The notes below the pieces were generated by a model that worked only from the letters and a program-made list of their open reading frames with translations, did no database searches and was not told the DNA's origin. From an uncultured Lachnospiraceae bacterium (GTDB lineage: Bacteria > Bacillota > Clostridia > Lachnospirales > Lachnospiraceae), in assembly GCA_902801415.1 (NCBI GenBank), contig CADCIK010000007.1:1-46862 (forward strand): a stretch of DNA of 46,862 nt. Direction: 5' to 3'. The translations under genes and the position numbers were made by a program. Of this stretch, positions 26,638 to 33,606 are shown piece after piece (the stretch's first letter is position 1; every line of letters begins with the position of its first letter).

Positions 26638-26919
26638 TCAGTTGGCAAATTCCACCATCAGTCCCGGATTCGCGTCAGCCGCTGCTCTGCACATCTGCTG
26701 CATGGCGGCATAATATCGGGGCATACTCTCAGCAAATTCCGCGCAGTTCATGAATAAAACCAGACAGCTGCCGCCAAAGCAAGGGTCTGTCAGAACGTCG
26801 TGAAGCGCGTCCAGATTTTTCCCATACCATTCCGGGACCGGAAGAGCCGCTTCAATCCTCTCATGCAATTCCTTTCGGGCTGTCACACCCGCAAGATCGA
26901 TGACATATTCGTTATTCAT
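26638..26919 (-). CDS. Barstar-family ribonuclease inhibitor
   Basis: Cytoplasmic antidote of 93 aa for the barnase-type RNase encoded just upstream on the same strand. The barnase-binding helix is recognisable as PEWYGKNLDALHDVL (residues 29-43): Tyr32, Asp37 and Asp41 match barstar Tyr29, Asp35 and Asp39, while barstar Trp38 is His40 here. AGGAGG precedes the ATG, 35 bases after the RNase stop codon, so the two are co-transcribed with toxin first. It protects the producer from RNase that folds before export. Confidence 0.9.
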   Translation of the reverse strand: MNNEYVIDLAGVTARKELHERIEAALPVPEWYGKNLDALHDVLTDPCFGGSCLVLFMNCAEFAESMPRYYAAMQQMCRAAADANPGLMVEFAN

Positions 26920-26954
26920 AGACGGGCACCTCCTCTTATGTAGTCTGGCAGCTG

Positions 26955-27563
26955 CTAGTACAGCTGCGTAAAGGATTCATAATGATCATCCGTATAATAG
27001 ATCCGGCCGTCATCCGAATAGATGATCCGTCTGGCTCCTCTCTTCTTCTTTCCCAGTGTATCAATATCGCATTCTTTATAGTTACCGTCCGGAAGCAGCC
27101 CCTCATAGTTTCCGAAATAATTGCCGCCAATGCATTTTCCCGGCGCGTAAGGTTCCAGTGATCCCCCGTCCCAGCCCAGCTTTTCAGCCTCTTTCTTGGT
27201 GATAAAGTTGGACGGCAGCTTTCCATACGTATGAATATATAGCGCGACGTCCTCTTTGGTCGTATAGCTTCCGTCTTCATCGATGGACGGCAGATCATCT
27301 TCCGGAGCCGCCTGCCCGGGCGCTGCCTCGTCCGGCGTTTCCTGACCTGAGCCGGGTCCGTCTTCCTGTCCGGCTTCCTCCTGTGTATCCTGCTGAGCCT
27401 CCTGGATTCCCGGGCTCTCTTCCTCCGTGATCGTCTGAAGAACAGCTGCGCTTTCCTGCGGCTGTTGTGCTGATCCGCCGCTGCGGCAGCCGGTCAGGCT
27501 TCCTATGGTCAGGATCACTGCCAGAAGCAGACCGATCCAAAGGCTTCCTCTTCGTCTTCTCAT
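26955..27563 (-). CDS. Surface-anchored barnase-family guanyl ribonuclease
   Basis: Secreted RNase of 202 aa. Residues 1-26 are a lipoprotein signal (basic MRRRRG, hydrophobic core, lipobox SLTGC with Cys26). Residues 27-95 are an acidic, low-complexity E/Q/P/G linker that would project the enzyme from the membrane. Residues 100-202 are a full barnase fold: KLPSNFITKKEAEKLGW, GKCIGGNYFGN, and the active-site set Lys115, Glu164 (KECDID), Arg179 (RRIIYS) and His194 (TDDHYESFT). Two extra cysteines (144, 165) might form a disulfide. It cuts RNA outside the cell, for nutrient scavenging or against neighbours. GGAGG precedes the ATG; it follows the cell-wall hydrolase gene by 39 bases. Confidence 0.92.
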   Translation of the reverse strand: MRRRRGSLWIGLLLAVILTIGSLTGCRSGGSAQQPQESAAVLQTITEEESPGIQEAQQDTQEEAGQEDGPGSGQETPDEAAPGQAAPEDDLPSIDEDGSYTTKEDVALYIHTYGKLPSNFITKKEAEKLGWDGGSLEPYAPGKCIGGNYFGNYEGLLPDGNYKECDIDTLGKKKRGARRIIYSDDGRIYYTDDHYESFTQLY

Positions 27564-27602
27564 ACTACTCCTCCGTTTCCCGGTCCTTTACAGATCGCAC
27601 AG

Positions 27603-28655
27603 TCAGTCAAAGATCCTGCGGATTCCCGCAATTGTCCGGTAATCCGCTCTCTCGCTGATCTTGATCCCGTCGCGGCTGTTGGATGCATGCACGATCCTGC
27701 CGTCCCCGAGATAGATCGCCACATGGCCATAATAACATATGATATCCCCGGCCTTCGCCTCCCTCAGGGAAGCGACACTCTTTCCCTTCGTGCGGATCGC
27801 CGCGTCGTAATGCGGAAGGCTCACCCCGAAATGGCGGTAGATCAGCATCACAAATCCCGAGCAGTCTGTTCCCTTGGTCAGGCTGTTTCCGCCGTATACG
27901 TACGGATTCCCTACAAACTGCAGCGCGTATTGGGCGACGAGTTCTCCCTTGGTGCGGGCTCTGCTGCCGGCATTTGTCTTCTTCTCTCCTGTACTCTGCG
28001 CAGTGTTCTCTGTCTCAGCCTTGTTGCCGGTTTCCTTTATTTCATTCACTGCTGATGACGCGGAGGAAGTATCCTTCTCAGCTCCGGCCCTATCCGCCGC
28101 TTCCGTTTTCTCTGCGTCAAGAACGCCGTCTGCGCCAAAATAGTACTTCTTTCCTTTCAGTGTCAGCCAGCCGGTCTTTCTCGTTCCGCCTGAAGTCAGG
28201 TAATAGGTTTTCCCTCCGATCTTCAGCCATCCCTTTTTCATAGCGCCGCCGGACAAAAGATAATACCACTTGCCCTTATCTTTCAGCCAGCCTGTCTTCA
28301 TGGCACCGCTGCGCGTAAAGTAATACCATTTTCCGCTGATCTTCATCCAGCCGGTCTTCATCTTCCCGTCTCTGCCCAGGAAATACCACTTCCCGCCGTC
28401 CCGGATCCAGCCTGTGAGGGCCTTTCCGTTCCGCAGATAGAACCAGCTTCCGTCTCTCTTATGCCATCCGTTTCCCAGATATCGGAAAATATCTGTTCCG
28501 CGCGCGGCCGCCTGAAGGCCTTTGTTTTCTGTCCCGGTCCTGCCGCTCTGCATGACTGCTGAGGCGGATCCGTTTCCGGCCGCAGCCGCCTGTACCGGCA
28601 AAGCCGTAAAGATCATCAGGAGTATTCCAATTATTGCTGCAAATCGTTTTATCAT
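27603..28655 (-). CDS. Secreted NlpC/P60 cell-wall hydrolase with glucan/choline-binding-type repeats
   Basis: Peptidoglycan peptidase of 350 aa. A signal peptide (MIKRFAAIIGILLMIFTALP, cleaved near AAAAG) is followed by about six aromatic repeats of roughly 20 residues (GKWYYF..GAMKTGWLK type, about 50-180), a Glu/Thr/Ser linker, and a C-terminal NlpC/P60 domain with Cys265 (TDCSGF), His311 (YYGHVAIY) and His323 (IVHASNS). The repeats bind wall polymers and the domain cuts stem peptides. ATG 28655 has GGAGAG upstream, and a TATAAT box lies at 28707-28712. It leads the barnase-barstar pair and may open the wall for release or access of the RNase. Confidence 0.93.
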   Translation of the reverse strand: MIKRFAAIIGILLMIFTALPVQAAAAGNGSASAVMQSGRTGTENKGLQAAARGTDIFRYLGNGWHKRDGSWFYLRNGKALTGWIRDGGKWYFLGRDGKMKTGWMKISGKWYYFTRSGAMKTGWLKDKGKWYYLLSGGAMKKGWLKIGGKTYYLTSGGTRKTGWLTLKGKKYYFGADGVLDAEKTEAADRAGAEKDTSSASSAVNEIKETGNKAETENTAQSTGEKKTNAGSRARTKGELVAQYALQFVGNPYVYGGNSLTKGTDCSGFVMLIYRHFGVSLPHYDAAIRTKGKSVASLREAKAGDIICYYGHVAIYLGDGRIVHASNSRDGIKISERADYRTIAGIRRIFD

Positions 28656-28706
28656 ATAGTGCTCTCCACATGTAGCAGCCTCTCGACTGCGCATTATTAC
28701 GCGCAC

Positions 28707-28712
28707 ATTATA
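28707..28712 (-). promoter_or_regulatory. -10 box of the hydrolase-RNase-inhibitor operon
   Basis: A perfect TATAAT on the minus strand, 51 bases before the hydrolase start, in an AT-rich gap. The -35 region (TTCAAT at 17-base spacing) is weak. Confidence 0.45.
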
Positions 28713-28764
28713 ACATATTTATTGCAATAATTGAATATTTCTGTAACATTATGTAATTATTTAT

Positions 28765-29151
28765 TTATTTTCTTGTCACAAACCACTTCATATTTTCCTC
28801 ATAGAAAAGATTGACTTCCTGTCCGCCCACCATACAGGTGTACATGAGTCCCATTCCTCCCGCCTTCCGGCTTGCTCTCCTCTCACATTTCTTGACGCGG
28901 TCGATCATGTATCTGCGGCCGTCCTCCCATGTGATCCTGCAGGGCCGCAGCACTCCTTCCTTGGAAAACTCCGCCAGTACGTCCACATAGACCTTGGCCG
29001 GGTTGACCGCCTCCTCATCCCCGTAGACCCGGAATGTCCCGCTGTAGTTCCGCTCTTCTTCCGCTTCTTTCTGCCGCCGCTCCTGCCTCGCCGGCTGCAT
29101 TCCATAACTTCTGAGAGCGTCTCTGCTGATATTGGTATCTGTGTGAGGCAC
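28765..29151 (-). CDS. Small hypothetical protein downstream of the Y-family polymerase
   Basis: Protein of 128 aa that I cannot name. Residues 1-40 are polar and charged (QPARQERRQKEAEEERN), probably disordered; residues 42-127 look like a small beta-rich domain (GTFRVYGDEEAVNPAKVYVD, RPCRITWEDGRRYMIDRV, VNLFYEENMKWFVTRK). The GRRYMIDRV...LFYEE..KWFV pattern recalls small domains found with ImuB/DinB-type polymerases in other bacteria (DUF6504-like), but this is only a resemblance. The start is GTG at 29151 with AGGAGG nine bases upstream. It follows the polymerase gene after a 67-base repeat-bearing spacer, so it is probably a polymerase partner or part of the same damage response. Confidence 0.8.
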   Translation of the reverse strand: MPHTDTNISRDALRSYGMQPARQERRQKEAEEERNYSGTFRVYGDEEAVNPAKVYVDVLAEFSKEGVLRPCRITWEDGRRYMIDRVKKCERRASRKAGGMGLMYTCMVGGQEVNLFYEENMKWFVTRK

Positions 29152-29166
29152 TTTTCTTCACCTCCT

Positions 29167-29219
29167 GTCTCTGAATGAATGTCCTTGAATTGAATGTCCC
29201 TGAATGAATGTCCCTGTCT
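29167..29219 (-). repeat. Three tandem 14-15 bp repeats between dinB-like gene and its partner
   Basis: TGAATGAATGTCC (29172-29184), TGAATTGAATGTCCC (29186-29200) and TGAATGAATGTCCC (29201-29214) lie head to tail, bordered on both sides by CTGTCTC. They fill the gap between the polymerase stop codon and the ribosome binding site of the small gene. Probably slippage-derived; a role in translation spacing is possible. Confidence 0.75.
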
Positions 29220-30481
29220 CAGATTCCTGTCTGATTTCCTCTCTCGAAATAGCCATGGGGGTGTACAACATGGGTCTGCGCGTCCTCCTCAGACAGCTTC
29301 GCGTCCACATGCATCAGTCCTCTCCGCACCGCCTGAAATCCGAACCGGTCCCGGATCTCATCCACCGCCAGATCCGCCTTCAGCTGTTTCTCTCTCCATG
29401 CCGGATCGGTAAAAAGACTGAGCTGGTACGGGTAATTTTCCATTTTTAAGTGTGTGACCCTCACGCCCACGCTGCGGATCGGCTTCTCCCATCTGTAGTT
29501 CTCCCTGAAAAGCCGCATCGATTCCTGCGCGATCTCCTCAGAGATATTAGTGGGCATATCGATCTTGTGCTGCCTCGAAAAGCCGGACAGATCTCCGTCC
29601 CTGACGTAGATCTCCACCACATCTCCCACGAATCCGTGCCTGCGAAGGCGCGACGCCACGCTCTCCGACAGCATGTAGAGCACCATTTTCACGTCCTGCT
29701 CTGTCGTCAGGTCTCTCGGCGTTGTCGTGCTGTTCCCTATGCTCTTGACCGGCATTTCGCTGTATTCCGCCGCCACCGGCGTCTGGTCCTCCCCTCTTGC
29801 GAAGGCCGACAGCACCAGGCCCATCTTGCCGAAAATATCCTTCAGAAGAGAGGGGTCCGTCTGCGCCAGGTCTCCGATCGTAAGGATCCCGAACCTGTGC
29901 AGTTTCCTGCTGGTAGCCCTCCCCACAAAGAGCAGGTCCTCCACAGGACTTTCCCACACGATATCCCTGTAATTATCTCTGTCGATGACCGTGATCGCGT
30001 CCGGTTTTCTGTAGTCCGATCCGAACTTGGCATAGATCTTGTTCCAGCTGACGCCTATGCTGACCGTGATCCCGAGCTCCCTTTTGATCCGGGCCGAGAT
30101 CTCCGCGGCCAGGTCAGGTCCGTTTCCCATGCAGGCCTCGCTCTGCGTGCAGTCGATCCAGCACTCGTCCAGTCCATAGGACTCGACAAGATCCGAATAT
30201 TCTCTGTAGATCTCTCTGGTCAGGTTCGAAAAGCGCAGATACAGATCCATCCTCGGCGGAACAATGACCAGACCCGGGCAGGCCTGTCTCGCCTCCCACA
30301 GGGCGGTTCCTGTCTTGACGCCGGCTCTCTTTGCTATGTAATTGGCTGTCAGTATGATCCCGTGCCGCTGCTCCGGATCGCCTCCGACTGCCAGGGGCTT
30401 CCCGGCCAGTTCCGGATGATGCAGCATCTCTACGCTGGCGTAAAAGCAGTTGCAGTCGGAATGAAGGATTACTCTTTCCAT
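29219..30481 (-). CDS. dinB: Y-family DNA polymerase (DinB/Pol IV type)
   Basis: Error-prone lesion-bypass polymerase of 420 aa. The palm carboxylates are in ILHSDCNCFYASVE (Asp9) and YGLDECWID (Asp105, Glu106); ANYIAKRAGVKTGT and KFGSDYRKPDAITVI are finger/palm motifs of this family; the little-finger domain spans about 240-350. A sliding-clamp-binding motif, QLSLF, lies at 353-357. The ATG at 30481 has only a weak A/G-rich ribosome binding site, fitting low expression. Its promoter overlaps a near-consensus LexA box. It is divergent from an XRE repressor and ImmA-type protease and is followed by an unknown small gene, presumably one damage-inducible unit. Confidence 0.93.
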   Translation of the reverse strand: MERVILHSDCNCFYASVEMLHHPELAGKPLAVGGDPEQRHGIILTANYIAKRAGVKTGTALWEARQACPGLVIVPPRMDLYLRFSNLTREIYREYSDLVESYGLDECWIDCTQSEACMGNGPDLAAEISARIKRELGITVSIGVSWNKIYAKFGSDYRKPDAITVIDRDNYRDIVWESPVEDLLFVGRATSRKLHRFGILTIGDLAQTDPSLLKDIFGKMGLVLSAFARGEDQTPVAAEYSEMPVKSIGNSTTTPRDLTTEQDVKMVLYMLSESVASRLRRHGFVGDVVEIYVRDGDLSGFSRQHKIDMPTNISEEIAQESMRLFRENYRWEKPIRSVGVRVTHLKMENYPYQLSLFTDPAWREKQLKADLAVDEIRDRFGFQAVRRGLMHVDAKLSEEDAQTHVVHPHGYFERGNQTGI

Positions 30482-30534
30482 AGTCTGTACTTCTTTTTCT
30501 CTACTTGCTATATGCGATCATATACTTCGGAATG

Positions 30535-30569
30535 CAATTAAATTTCCCCTATTGCCTTTTAATTTCCTC
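30535..30569 (-). promoter_or_regulatory. Repeated operator half-sites downstream of the dinB promoter
   Basis: On the minus strand GAGGAAATT (30561-30569) and GGGGAAATT (30541-30549) lie 20 bases apart, directly downstream of the dinB -10 box. The 20-base element at 30535-30554, read on the minus strand, matches 16 of 20 positions of 30644-30663 read on the plus strand at the XRE promoter. The same protein, probably the XRE repressor, should bind both sides. Confidence 0.6.
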
Positions 30570-30577
30570 TTGCAATC

Positions 30578-30606
30578 AGTATATTTCGAACGTATATTCG
30601 TGTCAA
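30578..30606 (-). promoter_or_regulatory. dinB promoter with embedded LexA (SOS) box
   Basis: TTGACA (30601-30606) and TATACT (30578-30583) with exact 17-base spacing on the minus strand. Within the spacer, CGAACGTATATTCG (30587-30600) differs by one base from the Gram-positive LexA/DinR consensus CGAACNNNNGTTCG. LexA bound here would block the polymerase promoter until DNA damage. Confidence 0.7.
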
Positions 30607-30618
30607 GGGGGTATTCTG

Positions 30619-30667
30619 TTGACATGCAGGGAAACGGGAGTTACAATAGAGGAAATTAAATTTCCTC
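30619..30667 (+). promoter_or_regulatory. XRE-immA promoter with 19-bp palindromic operator
   Basis: TTGACA (30619-30624) and TACAAT (30642-30647) with 17-base spacing make a strong promoter. GAGGAAATTAAATTTCCTC (30649-30667) is a perfect 19-base palindrome directly over the expected start of transcription, followed by one more TTAATTTC half-site. This is the normal position for an autorepressor's operator. Confidence 0.75.
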
Positions 30668-30720
30668 TTAATTTCACTTTTTTGCAGGCAGGGAATGCGC
30701 ATATTAAAGGAGAAACAGAT

Positions 30721-31167
30721 ATGACGTTCGGAGAAAAGGTAAGAGCACTGCGTATACAGAACGGCTGTTCCCAGGAGGAACTGGCCGCTATGACAGGTGT
30801 GACAAAGCGCACTGTGCGCAACTGGGAAAACGGGGGCAAGTATCCCCGCAGCCAGGCGGTCTACGAAAAGCTCGCCGGCGCCCTGTCCTGCAGCGAAGAA
30901 TATCTCAGGGGCGAGCAGGAATTGTTTTTGACAAGGGCTGCGGAGGAATACGGGACCAGAGGACAGAAGCAGGCGCAGGCCTTTCTTGACAGCACCCGCG
31001 CGATGTTCGCGGGCGGCGACCTGTCCCCGGAAGATATCGATATGATCGGGAAGCATTTTATGGAAATGTTCTGGGAAGCCAAGGAGAACGCGAAGAAGTA
31101 TACGCCTGTGAAATACAGAAGTGACGCGGCGGACAGCTCTGCCGGCGATGAGAACGCTACTGTCTGA
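30721..31167 (+). CDS. XRE-family repressor (ImmR/DdrO-like)
   Basis: Protein of 148 aa with an N-terminal Cro/CI helix-turn-helix (residues 4-60: MTFGEKVRALRIQNGCSQEE then GVTKRTVRNWENGGKYPR) and a helical C-terminal half of unknown type (DLSPEDIDMIGKHFMEMFWE) ending in a polar tail. ATG 30721 has AAAGGAG upstream. It is followed 11 bases later by an ImmA/IrrE-type metallopeptidase. In ICEBs1 (ImmR/ImmA) and Deinococcus (DdrO/IrrE) such a pair forms a switch in which the protease cleaves the repressor after DNA damage. Here the divergent target is a lesion-bypass polymerase. Confidence 0.88.
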   Translation: MTFGEKVRALRIQNGCSQEELAAMTGVTKRTVRNWENGGKYPRSQAVYEKLAGALSCSEEYLRGEQELFLTRAAEEYGTRGQKQAQAFLDSTRAMFAGGDLSPEDIDMIGKHFMEMFWEAKENAKKYTPVKYRSDAADSSAGDENATV

Positions 31168-31178
31168 GGAGGCTTTCG

Positions 31179-31712
31179 ATGAGCAGACTTTACGTCTATC
31201 AGGTGATCGGGAAACTGGTCCGGCGCTACGGGACCCGCGATCCCTTTGAACTCATGGACGCCATGCACGTGCAGGTCCGGTTCTACTATGACCTGACCCG
31301 TACCAAGGGATTTACACGCTATTTCCTGCGCCAGTATTTTGCCGGGATCAACGGAAATCTGCCCGCGTCCGAGCAGCGCGTTGTAGCAGCCCATGAACTG
31401 GGCCATATTGTGCTGCACGCGGAGGCGCTGAAAACGGCTCCTCTGTTTGACACGGCCGTCTATGACAAGAGGAGCAATACGGAATATGAGGCCAATCTGT
31501 TCGCGGCGGATCTGCTGCTTGCGGACGAGGATGTGCTTGAGTGCGTGCAGCGGCCGGATGCAGATTTTGGCGCACTCTGTCTTTCCATGGACGTCAGCCC
31601 CGGACTGATGAATTTCAAGCTCCGCAGCATGCAGAAAAGGGGGATCGATGTCCCCCTTGTGTCTGAATGTGACAGCCGTTTTCTGTACAGAGACGCTGTC
31701 CCTCCGCTATAA
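31179..31712 (+). CDS. ImmA/IrrE-family metallopeptidase
   Basis: Zinc peptidase of 177 aa with the HEXXH site AAHELGHIVLH (His72, Glu73, His76) and a downstream EYEANLFAADLLL that supplies the third zinc ligand, the standard ImmA/IrrE (PF06114) layout. ATG 31179 has GAGGAGG upstream. It is co-transcribed with the XRE gene and probably cleaves that repressor. Full-length IrrE proteins carry an extra GAF-like sensor; this one has only the peptidase part and a short C-terminal helical region, as in phage and ICE ImmA proteins. No phage or ICE genes are adjacent. Confidence 0.9.
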   Translation: MSRLYVYQVIGKLVRRYGTRDPFELMDAMHVQVRFYYDLTRTKGFTRYFLRQYFAGINGNLPASEQRVVAAHELGHIVLHAEALKTAPLFDTAVYDKRSNTEYEANLFAADLLLADEDVLECVQRPDADFGALCLSMDVSPGLMNFKLRSMQKRGIDVPLVSECDSRFLYRDAVPPL

Positions 31713-31744
31713 AGTCATTATGAAATGTCCGGACGAAGTTTTCA

Positions 31745-31759
31745 GGAGCAATTTGCTCC
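31745..31759. terminator. Possible weak hairpin between converging immA and modC
   Basis: GGAGCA-ATT-TGCTCC forms a small six-base stem in the 77-base convergent gap. It lacks a good T-run on either strand, so a terminator role is uncertain. Confidence 0.3.
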
Positions 31760-31789
31760 CCTCTGCTTCCGATTCCATGGCCTTTCACA

Positions 31790-32845
31790 TCACCGCAGCA
31801 GCATGATCGAGGAAGGATCCACCGTCAGTGCCGCCGGGATGCGGCTTTCAAATCCATGATCATGCATATCCCTGGGCAGCTTCCACCACAGGCCGCAGGA
31901 CAGCGTCACGTACCACTCGAAAGGCAGTTCCGTGACCGTAAGTCCGCCGACAGAGATCACATTCCGGCCCTGTTGCGCGTATAGCTGCGCGGCATCCTGA
32001 TCCAGCGGAGCGAAGTCGTGTGCCCGTATGCCCGCATAGGAGATCTCGTCCGTCACAGTTTCCGCTGTTGTGAGCTCCAGCCCTCCCCAATCCGGCGCGC
32101 AGATCCGATGGGGTCCCAGCGGTACGATCCGCGAGATATTTTTGCAACCTGTAAGCCTGGCGGCTTCTGCTGTATGCGGCCGCTCAAACAGTTCTTTGGT
32201 CGGCCCTTCCGCGATCACGGATCCGTCTTTTAAAAGGAGCAGGTGATCACACAGCTGATAAGCCTCATCCCGGTCATGGGTGACGAGCACCGAAAGCCCT
32301 TCATATTCCCGCAGAACTTCCATCAGTTCCAGGCGCAGCCGCTCACGCAGAAAGTAGTCCATGGCTGAAAACGGCTCGTCCAGAAGAAGCGCCTCCGGCC
32401 TGTAGGCCATGATCCTTGCCAGCGCCACTCTCTGCTGCTGTCCGCCGGACAGTTCCCCCGGTCTTCTCTTCTCCAGCCCTTCCAGCTGAAATTTTCCGAT
32501 CATCTCTTTTACACGTTTCGAGGCGTCAACGCCTCTTCCGTGCAGACCCGCCATGATATTCTGCTCTACTGTCATAGTCGGGAACAGAGCGTAGTTCTGA
32601 AACAGATAGCCGACCCTGCGCTCCTGAGGACGGAGATTGATCTTCCCGGAAGTGTCGAACAGAGTCCTGTCCCCCAGAACGATCCTGCCCTTGTCCGGTT
32701 TTTCAATCCCGGTGATCGATTTGAGAGTCATGCTCTTGCCGCAGCCGGAGGCCCCCAGGATCCCGATCCTCGCGGCACTTCCCTCATAGCTGATCCGGAG
32801 CGTGAAATCATTCAGTTTTTTGACAATGTCCATATTCAGGTACAT
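31790..32845 (-). CDS. modC: Molybdate ABC transporter ATPase
   Basis: Energises molybdate (or tungstate) uptake, 351 aa. Walker A GASGCGKS (31-38), signature LSGGQQQRVAL (132-142), Walker B ALLLDEPFSAMD (152-163) and the switch His in VTHDRDEAYQL are all intact. The C-terminal part (about 235-351) is divergent from typical ModC and includes one TOBE/MOP-like region (ISYAGIRAHDFAPL). It starts three bases after modB, with a poor ribosome binding site, so translation is probably coupled. It is the last gene of the molybdenum locus. Confidence 0.93.
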   Translation of the reverse strand: MYLNMDIVKKLNDFTLRISYEGSAARIGILGASGCGKSMTLKSITGIEKPDKGRIVLGDRTLFDTSGKINLRPQERRVGYLFQNYALFPTMTVEQNIMAGLHGRGVDASKRVKEMIGKFQLEGLEKRRPGELSGGQQQRVALARIMAYRPEALLLDEPFSAMDYFLRERLRLELMEVLREYEGLSVLVTHDRDEAYQLCDHLLLLKDGSVIAEGPTKELFERPHTAEAARLTGCKNISRIVPLGPHRICAPDWGGLELTTAETVTDEISYAGIRAHDFAPLDQDAAQLYAQQGRNVISVGGLTVTELPFEWYVTLSCGLWWKLPRDMHDHGFESRIPAALTVDPSSIMLLR

Positions 32846-32848
32846 ATC

Positions 32849-33553
32849 TCACCAGCGCTTTCCGCCTTTCACAGCCTTTGCGGAGATCAGATTCATCACA
32901 AAGATGAACACAAACGCGATCGCGATCACAACTGCTGTCCACACTCCGGCTGTCACATAATCCCCATCCTGAATGACCATGGCGATCCTCTGGGAGACTG
33001 TGGCCGTCTTTCCCGGTATGTTTCCGGCAAGCATGCTGGTGGCGCCGTATTCACCCATAGCCCTGGCAAAAGTCAGGATCGTTCCGGAGACTATTCCCGG
33101 TCCCGCCGTCGGCATGACCACTGTCCAGAAGATCCTTGTCTCAGACATTCCGAGAGTTCTCGCGGCATATACCAGGTTGGCGTCGATCTGTTCGAAGGCT
33201 GCCCTCGCGTTTCGGTACATCAGCGGAAACGCGATCACGGTCGCCGCAATGATGCAGCCCAGCCAGGACTGCACCACTTTGATCCCGAATCCCTCGTAGA
33301 GGAGGATTCCGAGAGGCCTTCTCCGGCTGAAGAAAAGCAGCAGAAAGAAGCCCGCCACAGTCGGCGGCAGCACAAGCGGCATTGTCAAAATACCGTCAGC
33401 CACCGCTCTGACCTTGTCAGACGCCCTCAGCACCTTCCGGGCCGCAAAGATTCCCAGAAAGAAAGAAATGAACGTCGCGACGATCCCCGTCTTGATCGAT
33501 ATGTACAGCGGGCTCCAGTCGAGCCGTTTCAGCGTTTCAAGTACTGCTTCCAT
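32849..33553 (-). CDS. modB: Molybdate ABC transporter permease
   Basis: Membrane subunit of the molybdate importer, 234 aa, with about five to six hydrophobic segments and the conserved loops MPLVLPPTVAGFFLL and YAARTLGMSETRIFWTVVMP (the EAA-type coupling helix). GEYGATSMLAGNIPGKT near residue 165 is a ModB hallmark. GAGG precedes the ATG. It lies between modA and modC with short gaps, and together they form ModA2BC. Confidence 0.95.
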   Translation of the reverse strand: MEAVLETLKRLDWSPLYISIKTGIVATFISFFLGIFAARKVLRASDKVRAVADGILTMPLVLPPTVAGFFLLLFFSRRRPLGILLYEGFGIKVVQSWLGCIIAATVIAFPLMYRNARAAFEQIDANLVYAARTLGMSETRIFWTVVMPTAGPGIVSGTILTFARAMGEYGATSMLAGNIPGKTATVSQRIAMVIQDGDYVTAGVWTAVVIAIAFVFIFVMNLISAKAVKGGKRW

Positions 33554-33606
33554 CGTATTCCTCAGTTTTCCTCATTCTTCAGAGGTATATGCCGGCGGCA
33601 GATCAT

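Noticed and set aside
30721-31712. XRE-ImmA pair as remnant of a prophage or ICE
   Set aside because: No integrase, replication, conjugation or structural genes are near, and flanking genes are ordinary chromosomal functions.
30721-31712. XRE-ImmA pair as a toxin-antitoxin system
   Set aside because: The order, the HEXXH peptidase and the shared operator with dinB fit an ImmR/ImmA switch better; no toxin fold is visible.
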